Assembly (NCBI RefSeq): GCF_000786215.1
Contig: NZ_JROG01000004.1
Span: 558,001 to 622,000, forward strand
Direction of reading: 5' to 3'
DNA from: Sphingomonas sp. 35-24ZXX
GTDB lineage: Bacteria > Pseudomonadota > Alphaproteobacteria > Sphingomonadales > Sphingomonadaceae
DNA: 64,000 nucleotides
Made by a program: the position numbers and the translations under genes
Part shown: positions 33,115 through 41,190 of the stretch, in pieces
How the letters are laid out: each line of letters begins with the position of its first letter
Numbering within the stretch: the first letter of the stretch is position 1
Notes under the pieces: generated by a model
Databases searched by the model: none
Told to the model about the DNA's origin: nothing
What the model saw: only the letters and a program-made list of their open reading frames with translations

Positions 33115-33947
33115 TCTGCGATCAAGGTTTCGCTGACCGTCCACAGTCTTGCGGCGGCCGCGTCGTCCGAGGCTGCTGCTGCCGGTTCGCATTCGACCAG
33201 ACCCTCGAAATAACGGCCGTTGATCCTGCCGGCTTCCGCACTGGTCCCCAGCCAGACAAGCGCGCGGGCCGCATCGTCGGGGGTGATCATTTTCGTGCGG
33301 ATCGAGTCCATATAGGCCTTCATTCCCGGCTCGCAGTGGGTGGCAAAATTGCTGTCGACATTGCCGGGGTGCAGGGCGTGGGCGATGATGCGCCCGTCAT
33401 GCCTCCGCGCGAGTTCGCGCGTGAACATCACATTGCCCAGCTTGGCCTGACAATAGGCGCGGCCGCTCTGCCAGCCATCGGCAAGGCCTAGATCGACCCA
33501 GGCTATCGCGGGACAGAATTTGTGCCCGTCCGACGATGTTGCGATGATTCGCGCGTGATCGACCAGCATTGGCCAGAGCAGCATCGTCAGAAGAAACGGT
33601 GCCAGATGGTTCGAGGCAAACGTTTCTTCCAGACCCTCGGAGGTGATCCGTCGCTGTGCAACGACCCCGCCGGCATTGTTGCACAGCACATTTATGTGCG
33701 GCGCAAGCTCCGCGATCTGCCGTGCAAGATGCAGGACATTGGCCATTATCGAGAGATCTGCCTGCAGCATGGTGAAATGCGGATGGGCGAGTTCGGCCTT
33801 GGTCGCCGCGCAGCGCCCCGCATCGCGTCCGGTTCCGATCACCTGCCAGCCGAGGTCCAGCCATTGCCGCGCAGCCGCCTTGCCCACCCCGGCGCTAGCA
33901 CCCGTGATGACGACCGTTGGCCTGCCAGCGTCCTGAAACGTCTCCAT
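33072..33947 (-). CDS. Short-chain dehydrogenase/reductase
   Basis: A 291-residue SDR of the retinol-dehydrogenase-like type: TGASAGVGKAAAR (15-27), CNNAGG and active site YCQAK. A C-terminal acidic tail (LVECEPAAAASDDAAAA) is unusual. The start is uncertain: ATG 33947 places the fold about where expected, ATG 34001 would add 18 residues, and neither has a good ribosome site. It overlaps the preceding plus-strand SDR at the 3' end. Single-gene transcription unit. NADP preference is suggested by GTGRDAGR. Confidence 0.85.
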   Translation of the reverse strand: METFQDAGRPTVVITGASAGVGKAAARQWLDLGWQVIGTGRDAGRCAATKAELAHPHFTMLQADLSIMANVLHLARQIAELAPHINVLCNNAGGVVAQRRITSEGLEETFASNHLAPFLLTMLLWPMLVDHARIIATSSDGHKFCPAIAWVDLGLADGWQSGRAYCQAKLGNVMFTRELARRHDGRIIAHALHPGNVDSNFATHCEPGMKAYMDSIRTKMITPDDAARALVWLGTSAEAGRINGRYFEGLVECEPAAAASDDAAAARLWTVSETLIADYLSRDSATIRNSS

Positions 33948-34070
33948 GCTGCGGCTTTCGCACAGTCTGGCAGCCAGCCCCAATCGCCGGGGCGTTTTCA
34001 TGCTGGCAGGCTTGCCTGATGACGACGGCACAATAGCCTGCAGGCACTTTGGCAGCAGGGAAGATGCAGC

Positions 34071-34826
34071 ATGACCCAAAGGCTCAATGGCAAGGTTGCG
34101 CTCGTAACGGGAGGCGGCAGCGGCATAGGTGCGGCAGCAGCAGAAGCGCTGGCGGCCCATGGCATGTCCGTGGCGATCACCGGCAGACGCCGCGAGAAAC
34201 TGGACGGGGTGACCCACCGGATCGGCCTCGCCGGTGGCAGGGCCATGGCAATCGTCAGCGATGTAGCGGACGAACAGAGCGCTTTTGCCGCTGTCGATGA
34301 GGCTGTCCGTCAGTTCGGCCGCCTCGATATCCTGATCAACGCTGCAGGGGTCAACGAGGCTGGCGGCATCGGTGCGCTCGATCTCGAAAGCTGGCGGAAG
34401 GTCATCGATATCAACCTCTGGGGGACAATCCACAGCTGCAAGGCGGCCCTGCCTCACCTCAGGGCTGCCGGTGGAGGTGATATCATCAACATCAGCTCGA
34501 CCGCAGGTCGCCGCGCAGCGGGGGCGTTCGCCTCCTATGCAACGTCGAAGCATGGAGTGAACGGATTTACCGAATCGATCCGGCAGGAGCTGGGGGGCGA
34601 GAACATCCGCGTCTGCGTGATCGAACCGGGTGCAACCGAAACCGATATTGCGCAGAGCGTTTCCGACCCGAAATGGTCGGCCATGATCCAGCAGCATGTC
34701 AGCAAGGCCGATGCGATGCAGGCAGCGGACATCGCCGATGCGATCATCTTCGCGCTGATGCTGCCGCGGCGCGCCAATGTGTCGCAAATGCTGATACGTC
34801 CCACGACAGACACCGCGCCGATGTAG
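34071..34826 (+). CDS. Short-chain dehydrogenase/reductase, YdfG-like
   Basis: A 251-residue SDR with TGGGSGIGAAAAE, the NADP-type GRRREKL after strand 2, NAAG and active site YATSK. The C-terminal VSQMLIRPT pattern is typical of the YdfG/serine-dehydrogenase-like group. It is the first gene of a seven-gene plus-strand run through 40252. Its role is probably reduction of a ketone or oxidation of an alcohol. Confidence 0.92.
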   Translation: MTQRLNGKVALVTGGGSGIGAAAAEALAAHGMSVAITGRRREKLDGVTHRIGLAGGRAMAIVSDVADEQSAFAAVDEAVRQFGRLDILINAAGVNEAGGIGALDLESWRKVIDINLWGTIHSCKAALPHLRAAGGGDIINISSTAGRRAAGAFASYATSKHGVNGFTESIRQELGGENIRVCVIEPGATETDIAQSVSDPKWSAMIQQHVSKADAMQAADIADAIIFALMLPRRANVSQMLIRPTTDTAPM

Positions 34827-34852
34827 CGGCGGGGAGACAAGGAGAGCGGCGC

Positions 34853-35683
34853 ATGAGGCGCGCAATGACAGCTTTCGTGCCGGTTCTGGCACTGCTCCTC
34901 GCCGGCGGGGGGCAGGATGCTGCGCCACCGCCGGTAGCGCCGACGCAACAGGCACCGGCTTCAGCCATGCGTCCGCTGATGGTGCCCGGATACATCCCGG
35001 CCGAAAAGGCGCTGGACGGCATGGCGCTGGTCCCGCCGCCACCCGCGCATGGCAGTGCCGAGATGGCGAGGGACCGGCGCGAGGAACAGGCCGCGCTCGC
35101 GCTGCGTGGCACTGCGCGCTGGACACTGGCGACCAGCGATGCCGATCTGCGCTCGCCCAGCGCAACCGGTGCGTTCTCCTGTGCAGCCGGCCGGGTCATC
35201 GGTCCCGAAGCGACCCCGCTGACCGATGCGTTGCTGCGCAAGACGCTGCCGGATTTTGCCCGCATATCGGCCGCTCCCAAGCAGCATTTCGGGCGCAAAC
35301 GGCCGTTCGAGGGCAATGGCCAGCCGATCTGCACACCGCAGGATGAGGCCGGCTTGCGTGGCAACGCCTCCTATCCCTCGGGCCATGCGACGATCGGTTA
35401 TGGCTGGGCCCTGATCCTCGCCGACCTGCTGCCCGCGCGGAGCAAGGCGCTGCTCCAGCGCGGCACGGACTTTGGCGACAGCCGCCGCATCTGCAACGTC
35501 CATTTCGTGAGCGATGTGGCGGCGGGTGCAAGGTTGGCGGACCCCGTGGTCGAGGCACTGAAGAGCGAACCACAGTTTGCAGCCGACATGGCTGCCGCCC
35601 GTGCCGAGTTGCGCAGCCTCCGGCCTGTCCATCCCGATTGCACCACAGAAAGTGCAGTTCTTGCCAAGAGGGAATCTCGATGA
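34853..35683 (+). CDS. Exported class A-type acid phosphatase (PAP2 superfamily)
   Basis: A 276-residue protein with an N-terminal signal (MRRAMTAFVPVLALLLAGGG). It has all three parts of the phosphatase signature: Lys143-x6-Arg150-Pro151, PSGH (175-178) and Ser210-Arg211-x5-His217-x3-Asp221. It should hydrolyse phosphomonoesters in the periplasm. AAGGAGAGCG precedes ATG 34853. The stop overlaps the MFS start (ATGA). Its position before a transporter and upstream of an exported esterase suggests that it removes a phosphate from a substrate or intermediate, but it may be a general scavenging enzyme. Confidence 0.9.
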   Translation: MRRAMTAFVPVLALLLAGGGQDAAPPPVAPTQQAPASAMRPLMVPGYIPAEKALDGMALVPPPPAHGSAEMARDRREEQAALALRGTARWTLATSDADLRSPSATGAFSCAAGRVIGPEATPLTDALLRKTLPDFARISAAPKQHFGRKRPFEGNGQPICTPQDEAGLRGNASYPSGHATIGYGWALILADLLPARSKALLQRGTDFGDSRRICNVHFVSDVAAGARLADPVVEALKSEPQFAADMAAARAELRSLRPVHPDCTTESAVLAKRESR

Positions 35684-37038
35684 AGCCTTCAGCAGAATTC
35701 GAAGCCGCGCCGGCGCGACTACAGGATGGACAGGGCCATGCTCTGCCGAGCATGCGCTACCGTTCGTGGTTCCTGTTCGTGATGATGCTGGTATCCGCGT
35801 CGGTCACTGGGGAACGTTACATGATGGCGGTGATGGTCGGCCCGATCAAGGCGGACCTGGGCCTCAGCGATACGCAGATCGGCCTTGCCAAGGATCTGGC
35901 GGTCACGATTGTGTATATCCTGGCTGTCATTCCGCTGGCGCGACTTGCCGACCGATGGTCCAAGCGCAAGATCGTCGCCATTGCGGCCGCCACCTGGAGC
36001 CTCGCCGTACTGATCTGCGGCCAAGCTCGGAGCTTTTTTCCGCTGCTGCTGGGGCGTGCGGCCATCGGTCTGGGCGAGGGGGGCTTCACGCCGCCGTCAC
36101 AAAGTTGGATTGCCGACCTTTTCCCGATGAAACAGCGGGCCACGGCGCTCTCGGTCTTCCTGCTAGGCGCATCGATCGGGCATCTCAGCGGTCCGGCGCT
36201 TGGCGGTTTCCTGACCAGCGAATATGGCTGGCGCAACGCCATGATGCTGGCGGCGCTGCCCGGCCTGGTCCTGGTGCCGCTGGTGTGGTTCACCTTGCGC
36301 GATGTTCCGCCCGGCCTTGCTGATCGCAACTCTGCAGCCGCCATGCAGACAAGGCCATTCGGGGAAACGCTTCGCGCCATTCTGGCGGTGCGGACCTTGC
36401 CCCTTGTAATCATTGCCGCGTCGCTGACGACGTTGCTCACCATGGGCTTGGTCAGCTGGACACCGGCCTATATGGAGCGCAGCTTCGGCATGTCTGCGCG
36501 CGAGGCAGGCCTCGTCATGGGCGGCGCGCTTTTCCTGGGCTCGGTGATCGGGCATTCAGTTGGTGGCCCGATTGCCGATTTCCTGGGTCGCCGCGATGTC
36601 CGCTGGTACATCTGGATCCAGGTTTTCAGCGCGCTCGGCGCGACGGCGATCGCCTTTGTCATGCTCAATGGCCCTGGAACGAGCGTGTTTCCGCTGCTGG
36701 GCCTCAACATGCTGGTCGGCGGTCTTTCTGCGGCGCCGCTGATGGCGGTGATTTCCGGCCTCGCTCCGGTGCATGCCCGGTCGGTGGCGGTCGCCGTGCT
36801 GATGGTCACGATCAACGTCATCGGGCTGGGCGGCGGCCCACTTTTCGTCGGCTGGCTGTCGGATATGCTCGCGCCGACCTACGGACAGGAGTCCCTGGGG
36901 ATGGCGATGCGAGCCGTGCTGTTTGTCGGGGTGCCTGCGGCCATTCTTGCCTTCTGGGCCGGTATGATCTGCCGCAAGGATTTTGCGGCGGCCGGTGCAT
37001 GGCAGGTACCCGCCGAACCGGCATCCGTAATTCATTGA
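35680..37038 (+). CDS. MFS transporter
   Basis: A 452-residue major facilitator with about 12 hydrophobic segments. The loop 2-3 motif reads ARLADRWSKRK, and the second half repeats it as GGPIADFLGRRD. Family members near such clusters take up aromatic or steroid acids by proton symport. ATG 35680 overlaps the phosphatase stop, and AGAGGGAA lies upstream. Its direction (uptake or export) cannot be told from sequence. Confidence 0.92.
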   Translation: MKPSAEFEAAPARLQDGQGHALPSMRYRSWFLFVMMLVSASVTGERYMMAVMVGPIKADLGLSDTQIGLAKDLAVTIVYILAVIPLARLADRWSKRKIVAIAAATWSLAVLICGQARSFFPLLLGRAAIGLGEGGFTPPSQSWIADLFPMKQRATALSVFLLGASIGHLSGPALGGFLTSEYGWRNAMMLAALPGLVLVPLVWFTLRDVPPGLADRNSAAAMQTRPFGETLRAILAVRTLPLVIIAASLTTLLTMGLVSWTPAYMERSFGMSAREAGLVMGGALFLGSVIGHSVGGPIADFLGRRDVRWYIWIQVFSALGATAIAFVMLNGPGTSVFPLLGLNMLVGGLSAAPLMAVISGLAPVHARSVAVAVLMVTINVIGLGGGPLFVGWLSDMLAPTYGQESLGMAMRAVLFVGVPAAILAFWAGMICRKDFAAAGAWQVPAEPASVIH

Positions 37039-37069
37039 ATTTCATCAAACACAGCAAGAGGCCCAGATC

Positions 37070-37711
37070 ATGACCCAGCGCATTCCGCCAATGCCCAAGG
37101 ACCAGTGGACCGAAGAGGCACGCGATGTCTTTGCCTTCTGGGGCGAACCCAATGCGCGCGAGGAAGGATCGAAAACGTCCATCCTGCCGGTCATGGGCAA
37201 TCATCCCGGCCTCGGGATGGCGTACAACCACTGGGGCAAGCAGCTGCTGATGGCCAACACGCTAAGCACGCGTCAGCTGGAGCTGCTGATCCTTCGCGTC
37301 GCCTGGCGGGTACAGTCTGCCTATGAATGGCATCATCATGTGGGCTATGCGCTCAATTGCGGGATCACGCTGGAAGAAATCTCCGCGATCAAGAGCCATC
37401 CCGACGGCCATGAATGGGCAGAGAGCGACGTTGTCGTCCTCGACACCGTCGATGCGCTCATCGACCATCATGGCGTCGATGATGCACTGTGGGCCAGGAT
37501 CGAGCAGCAGCTGGAAATTCGCCAGCGGATGGATCTGGTGATGAGCATCGGCCATTACGTGATGACCAGCTGGGCGCTGTCCGCATTCGGCGTGCCGGTC
37601 GAGCCCTGGGCCGATGCGATCGGTTTCGATCTGATGACTGCATCGGGCAAGGTGCCCGGGCGCACACTGAAACCAGGCGAGGGCGAAGGCTGGGCAGAAG
37701 GGCGCGACTGA
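37070..37711 (+). CDS. Carboxymuconolactone decarboxylase / AhpD-like protein
   Basis: A 213-residue all-helical AhpD-fold protein. The region LELLILRVAWRVQSAYEWHHHVGYA with a nearby E and H triplet is the core. It lacks the Cys-x-x-Cys of true AhpD, so it is not a peroxidase partner. Relatives include gamma-carboxymuconolactone decarboxylase, but substrate residues cannot be assigned. It sits 31 nt after the MFS gene, in the same operon. Confidence 0.85.
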   Translation: MTQRIPPMPKDQWTEEARDVFAFWGEPNAREEGSKTSILPVMGNHPGLGMAYNHWGKQLLMANTLSTRQLELLILRVAWRVQSAYEWHHHVGYALNCGITLEEISAIKSHPDGHEWAESDVVVLDTVDALIDHHGVDDALWARIEQQLEIRQRMDLVMSIGHYVMTSWALSAFGVPVEPWADAIGFDLMTASGKVPGRTLKPGEGEGWAEGRD

Positions 37712-37832
37712 CCACCCCAACCTTGGCATCCTATCGCAGCGACGATGCTTGCTCAGCTTCGCCGCAAAGCGAATTGCCTCGGCCTGCCGTTCCGGTAACC
37801 GATTGACGAATTCAATTTCGAGGACAGGTTCG

Positions 37833-38063
37833 ATGGCAGTAGAAGTTTTGCTCCCCAAGCTCGGATTCTCGATGAACGAGGGCCAAATCGCGGAATGGCT
37901 GTTCGGCGACGGCGAGGAAGTGTCCGAAGGCGAGGCACTGTTCCTGCTTGAAGCGGACAAGTCGACCAACGAGGTCGAGGCACCCGCCAGCGGTATCCTG
38001 CGCATCGTTGCTCAGGAGGGCGAGACCTACGAGGTCGGTACTGTCATCGGCTATATCGAGTAA
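37833..38063 (+). CDS. Free-standing lipoyl/biotinyl-domain protein
   Basis: A 76-residue protein that is a single lipoyl domain: VLLPKLGFSMNEGQIAEW, GDGEEVSEGEALFLLEADKS with modifiable Lys43 in EADKST, then APASGILRIVAQEGE and GTVIGYIE. No E2 core, peripheral-subunit-binding or other domain follows. I chose ATG 37833 with AGGACAGG upstream. A swinging-arm carrier of this type could serve the E1 alpha/beta pair at 43311 or act as a GcvH-like carrier. It is 121 nt after the AhpD-like gene and 12 nt before the Gfo/Idh gene. Biotin rather than lipoate attachment cannot be excluded. Confidence 0.88.
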   Translation: MAVEVLLPKLGFSMNEGQIAEWLFGDGEEVSEGEALFLLEADKSTNEVEAPASGILRIVAQEGETYEVGTVIGYIE

Positions 38064-38075
38064 CGGACCGCACCG

Positions 38076-39194
38076 GTGACCCTCCGCGTCGGGATCGTCA
38101 GTGCAGGCTGGGGGGCCTTTGCCCATCTGCCGGCCTGGCGCGCCATTCCCGGGGTCGAGGTCACGGCGATCTGCACGTCGTGCGAGCAGACTGCCCGCGC
38201 AGCGCAGCAGCGGCTGGGGCTCCCCCTCGCTTTCTGGGATGCCGAGGCCATGTGCGCCGATCCCGATATCGATATCGTCGATCTGGGCACGCGGCCATCC
38301 GTGCGCCTGCCGATGGTTCTGGCGGCCATCCGCAACGGCAAGCACATATACAATGCCTGCCCGCATGCGCCCGACTGGGCCGGCGCCCTGGCTATCGATG
38401 CTGCTCTGGCCGGTTCGCACACCCTTGGCGTGATCGATGCGTTCAGCGAGCATCTGCCCGCGCATCGGCAGATGCAGGTTATGCTGGATGATGGCTATAT
38501 CGGCGAACCGCTCGGCGGAATCTGCCATTTCAACCTCTCGTTGTTCAATCGCCCCGACAAGCGCTTTCCCTATGGCTGGTTTGCCGATGGTAGCGCGGGG
38601 GTCAGCGCGGTTCGCAATAACGGCAGCCACATGCTGCACGTACTGACGCGGATGCTGGGCCCGGTCGACCGGTTGGTGGCCGACGATACGCAGGTATTGA
38701 AGCAATGGGTCTATCCCGATGGCGACACGATCACGCCGCAGACCAACGACTTTGCCAATGTGATCCTGAAGTTCCGTTCCGGTTTGACGATGACGATGCA
38801 GGTCGGATGGAACATGCCGCTGGCCAGCGGCTGGATGATTGACTTGCACGGAACGAAGGGGCGCTTGCGGGCCGAATCCCCGACCTTCCCGACGGCGCGG
38901 GATTGCGTGCTCCATGGCGGTCAGCTTGGCGGGGTAATGGAACTCATCGCCATGCCGGAGGCCTACAAGTCCCATCCGGATATCGCGCTCGATTGGGAGG
39001 CCGAAATACCGCCCAGTTTTCCGATGGCAATCACCATGAAGGGATTGGTCGATGCCATATCCGGCCAGGGTCATCCAGCGCCCGATTTCCGGCGCGCGCT
39101 CGAGATAGAGCGGATACTCGAGGCGATCAGGCGATCGAATACCGCGCGAAGCTGGATGAGCCTGGACCAGATCGGAAGAGAGCAAAAGACATGA
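38076..39194 (+). CDS. Gfo/Idh/MocA-family oxidoreductase
   Basis: A 372-residue protein with an N-terminal Rossmann domain (RVGIVSAGWGAFAHLPAW) and a C-terminal alpha/beta domain. The segment KHIYNACPHAPDW stands where family members have the EKP motif; here the Lys and Pro are separated and the canonical EKP is absent. It would oxidise or reduce a hydroxyl or imine with NAD(P). The start is GTG 38076, 12 nt after the lipoyl gene, and the stop overlaps the esterase ATG. Confidence 0.85.
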   Translation: MTLRVGIVSAGWGAFAHLPAWRAIPGVEVTAICTSCEQTARAAQQRLGLPLAFWDAEAMCADPDIDIVDLGTRPSVRLPMVLAAIRNGKHIYNACPHAPDWAGALAIDAALAGSHTLGVIDAFSEHLPAHRQMQVMLDDGYIGEPLGGICHFNLSLFNRPDKRFPYGWFADGSAGVSAVRNNGSHMLHVLTRMLGPVDRLVADDTQVLKQWVYPDGDTITPQTNDFANVILKFRSGLTMTMQVGWNMPLASGWMIDLHGTKGRLRAESPTFPTARDCVLHGGQLGGVMELIAMPEAYKSHPDIALDWEAEIPPSFPMAITMKGLVDAISGQGHPAPDFRRALEIERILEAIRRSNTARSWMSLDQIGREQKT

Positions 39195-40252
39195 GGAACG
39201 CTATCCAGCTTCTTATCCTGGCGGCTTGTGCCGCCCTGTCTTTCCCTCCGGTAAGTGCCGCCGATCTTTCCGATTCAGGAGCCACCATGATCAGACCCCA
39301 TATTCGCGATGATGCGCAGGCCTATCTTGATGCGCTCGCCAAACAGCCGCGCCCGCCGATGAACGACCAGACCATTGCGATGATCCGCAATATCCCGCCC
39401 GAGCAATTGGCCGTGATGATGTCGATGTCGGAACTGCCCGTGCCTGAACTGGCGGTGGACCGCAAGCTGACCATGCCCGGACCGGCCGGTCCGATCGAAC
39501 TGCGTATGTTCGATCCGCGCGCGACGCGCGAACCCGGTCCGGTCGTCGTCTTCTATCACGGCGGCGGCTTCATCGTCGGCAGTATCGCAACGCATGCTTC
39601 TTTTGCTGCGGAAATCGCAAGGCAGCTCGACATGCCGGTGGTGTCGGTGGAGTACAGGCTGGCACCCGAGAACAAGTGGCCGGCGGCACCCGACGATGCC
39701 GAGGCTGCGGCGCGCTGGGTCGCCCAGAATGGTGCTGCCCTGGGACGCGAGGTTACAGGTTTGGTCCTGTCAGGCGACAGCGCGGGCGGCACGCTGACGC
39801 TCTCCACGGCGCTGGCGCTGCGTGACAAGCCTGCCGCAGTACCGGTCAGGTTGGCGCTTGCCTTCTATCCGATGGCCGATGGCTCGCGAACCTATCCCTC
39901 GGTGGCGCAGTTCGGCGATGGCTATGGGCTGAATACGGCTGACACCGCTTATTACAATGAGGCCTTCGCGCCCGATGTGAACAGCCCGCGCCATTCCGCG
40001 CTGCTGGCCGATCTCGTGGATTTCCCGCCGACGGTGCTGGCGACGGCGTCGCTGGACCCGCTGCGTGACGGGGGCAGGGCCTTTGCCAGCAAGCTCGCCG
40101 AGGCAGGCGTACCAGTCAGCTTCTATGAGGCTGAAGGAAACATCCACGGCTTTGCCACTTTCCGCAAGGCAATCCCTTCGGCCCAGGACGATCTCAGGCA
40201 TATTCTCGATCTTGCCAAGGCGATGCTCGCCGCTGGGCCGGCCAGTCGGTAA
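39191..40252 (+). CDS. Exported HSL-family esterase/lipase
   Basis: A 353-residue alpha/beta hydrolase with an N-terminal signal peptide (MRNAIQLLILAACAALSF, cleaved near SAA). The hormone-sensitive-lipase hallmarks are HGGG (123-126), GDSAGG with Ser197, Asp289 (SLDPLRD) and His319 (HGF). It should cleave short- or medium-chain acyl esters in the periplasm. ATG 39191 overlaps the upstream stop (ATGA). Last gene of the run. Secretion suggests de-esterification of a substrate before or during import. Confidence 0.9.
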   Translation: MRNAIQLLILAACAALSFPPVSAADLSDSGATMIRPHIRDDAQAYLDALAKQPRPPMNDQTIAMIRNIPPEQLAVMMSMSELPVPELAVDRKLTMPGPAGPIELRMFDPRATREPGPVVVFYHGGGFIVGSIATHASFAAEIARQLDMPVVSVEYRLAPENKWPAAPDDAEAAARWVAQNGAALGREVTGLVLSGDSAGGTLTLSTALALRDKPAAVPVRLALAFYPMADGSRTYPSVAQFGDGYGLNTADTAYYNEAFAPDVNSPRHSALLADLVDFPPTVLATASLDPLRDGGRAFASKLAEAGVPVSFYEAEGNIHGFATFRKAIPSAQDDLRHILDLAKAMLAAGPASR

Positions 40253-40272
40253 TCCGGCTGGCTGCAATCCCG

Positions 40273-41067
40273 TCAGCTGCCGAAGCGGGGCGCGCGCCGT
40301 TCCCTCAGCGCGGCAACCCCCTCGCGGTGATCGCTGGTCCGCACGGAACGCGACTCCAGACCCAGGCCAATATCGAGCAGCGCGGCAGTGACGCGCTTCA
40401 GCTCGATATTGGTCAGTTCCTTGGTCCAGCGAATGGCCTGTTGCGCACCGGCAAGGAGTTGATCGCAAAATGCATCGACCGCCTGGTCCAGCTGATCGCC
40501 GGGCAGGGCATGGTTGATAAGCCCGATTTCCGCTGCCCGCGTTGCCGTCAGCAGCTTGCCCGAGAGGAGATATTCCTTTGCTCTGGCCAACCCGATCAGC
40601 TGCGGCCAGATGATCGCGCCGCCGTCGCCCGCGACCAGGCCGAGCCCGACATGCGGGTCACCGATCTTGGCATGATCAGCCGCAAAGATCACGTCGCAGA
40701 ACAGCGCGATTGTTGCCCCCAGGCCGACGGCATGGCCGTTCATTCGGCAGATCACAGGCTTTGCAATGTCCAGCAGTGTCAGCACGATCCGCCTTGCAAC
40801 CTGGATTTCGTGGTCGAATCGTTCCGGCTCGGCGGCGTTGGCGGCAATGTGATCGAGATCACCGCCCGCGCTGAACGCGCGCCCGGCCCCGGTCAGCAAG
40901 ATGACATCCGATTGCGCATCTTCGCGTGCGAAAGCCAGTGCGTCTGCCATTTCGTCGTGCTGGGCAAGGTTGAAGGCATTGAGGCTGTCGGGGCGGTTCA
41001 GTGTCATCACCAGCAGGCGGCCACGGCGTTGCAGCAGCAGGGTTTGATAATCGGGCGGTGTCGTCAT
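40273..41067 (-). CDS. Enoyl-CoA hydratase/isomerase (crotonase family)
   Basis: A 264-residue crotonase. GAGRAFSAGGDLDHI forms the oxyanion hole, and AVGLGATIALFCDVIFA and DPHVGLGLVAGDGGAI define the pocket. The first classic Glu is His here (DPHVGLG); the second is kept in AKEYLLSGK. It may hydrate, isomerise or hydrolyse a CoA ester. Convergent with the esterase (20 nt) and divergent from the KstD-like gene at 41191. It is shorter and more typical than the crotonase at 20751. Confidence 0.88.
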   Translation of the reverse strand: MTTPPDYQTLLLQRRGRLLVMTLNRPDSLNAFNLAQHDEMADALAFAREDAQSDVILLTGAGRAFSAGGDLDHIAANAAEPERFDHEIQVARRIVLTLLDIAKPVICRMNGHAVGLGATIALFCDVIFAADHAKIGDPHVGLGLVAGDGGAIIWPQLIGLARAKEYLLSGKLLTATRAAEIGLINHALPGDQLDQAVDAFCDQLLAGAQQAIRWTKELTNIELKRVTAALLDIGLGLESRSVRTSDHREGVAALRERRAPRFGS

Positions 41068-41190
41068 CGGGCTTGCATATCACGGCTTTGTCGCAATCCC
41101 ACTCCGCCCCGGCGATAAGCGCAGCAAGGGCCGGGTTCGGCCTTGTGTCGGCTTTCCACGATGGTTCTAACCTTCGGGCAGGGAGAGCGC

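Noticed and set aside
34007-34018. Palindrome CAGGC-TT-GCCTG between two divergent SDR genes as an operator
   Set aside because: Short GC-rich symmetry near an uncertain start codon; not distinguishable from chance.
33948-35165. Long upstream extension of the minus-strand SDR
   Set aside because: It runs antisense through another SDR and the phosphatase start; the SDR fold begins only near 33947.
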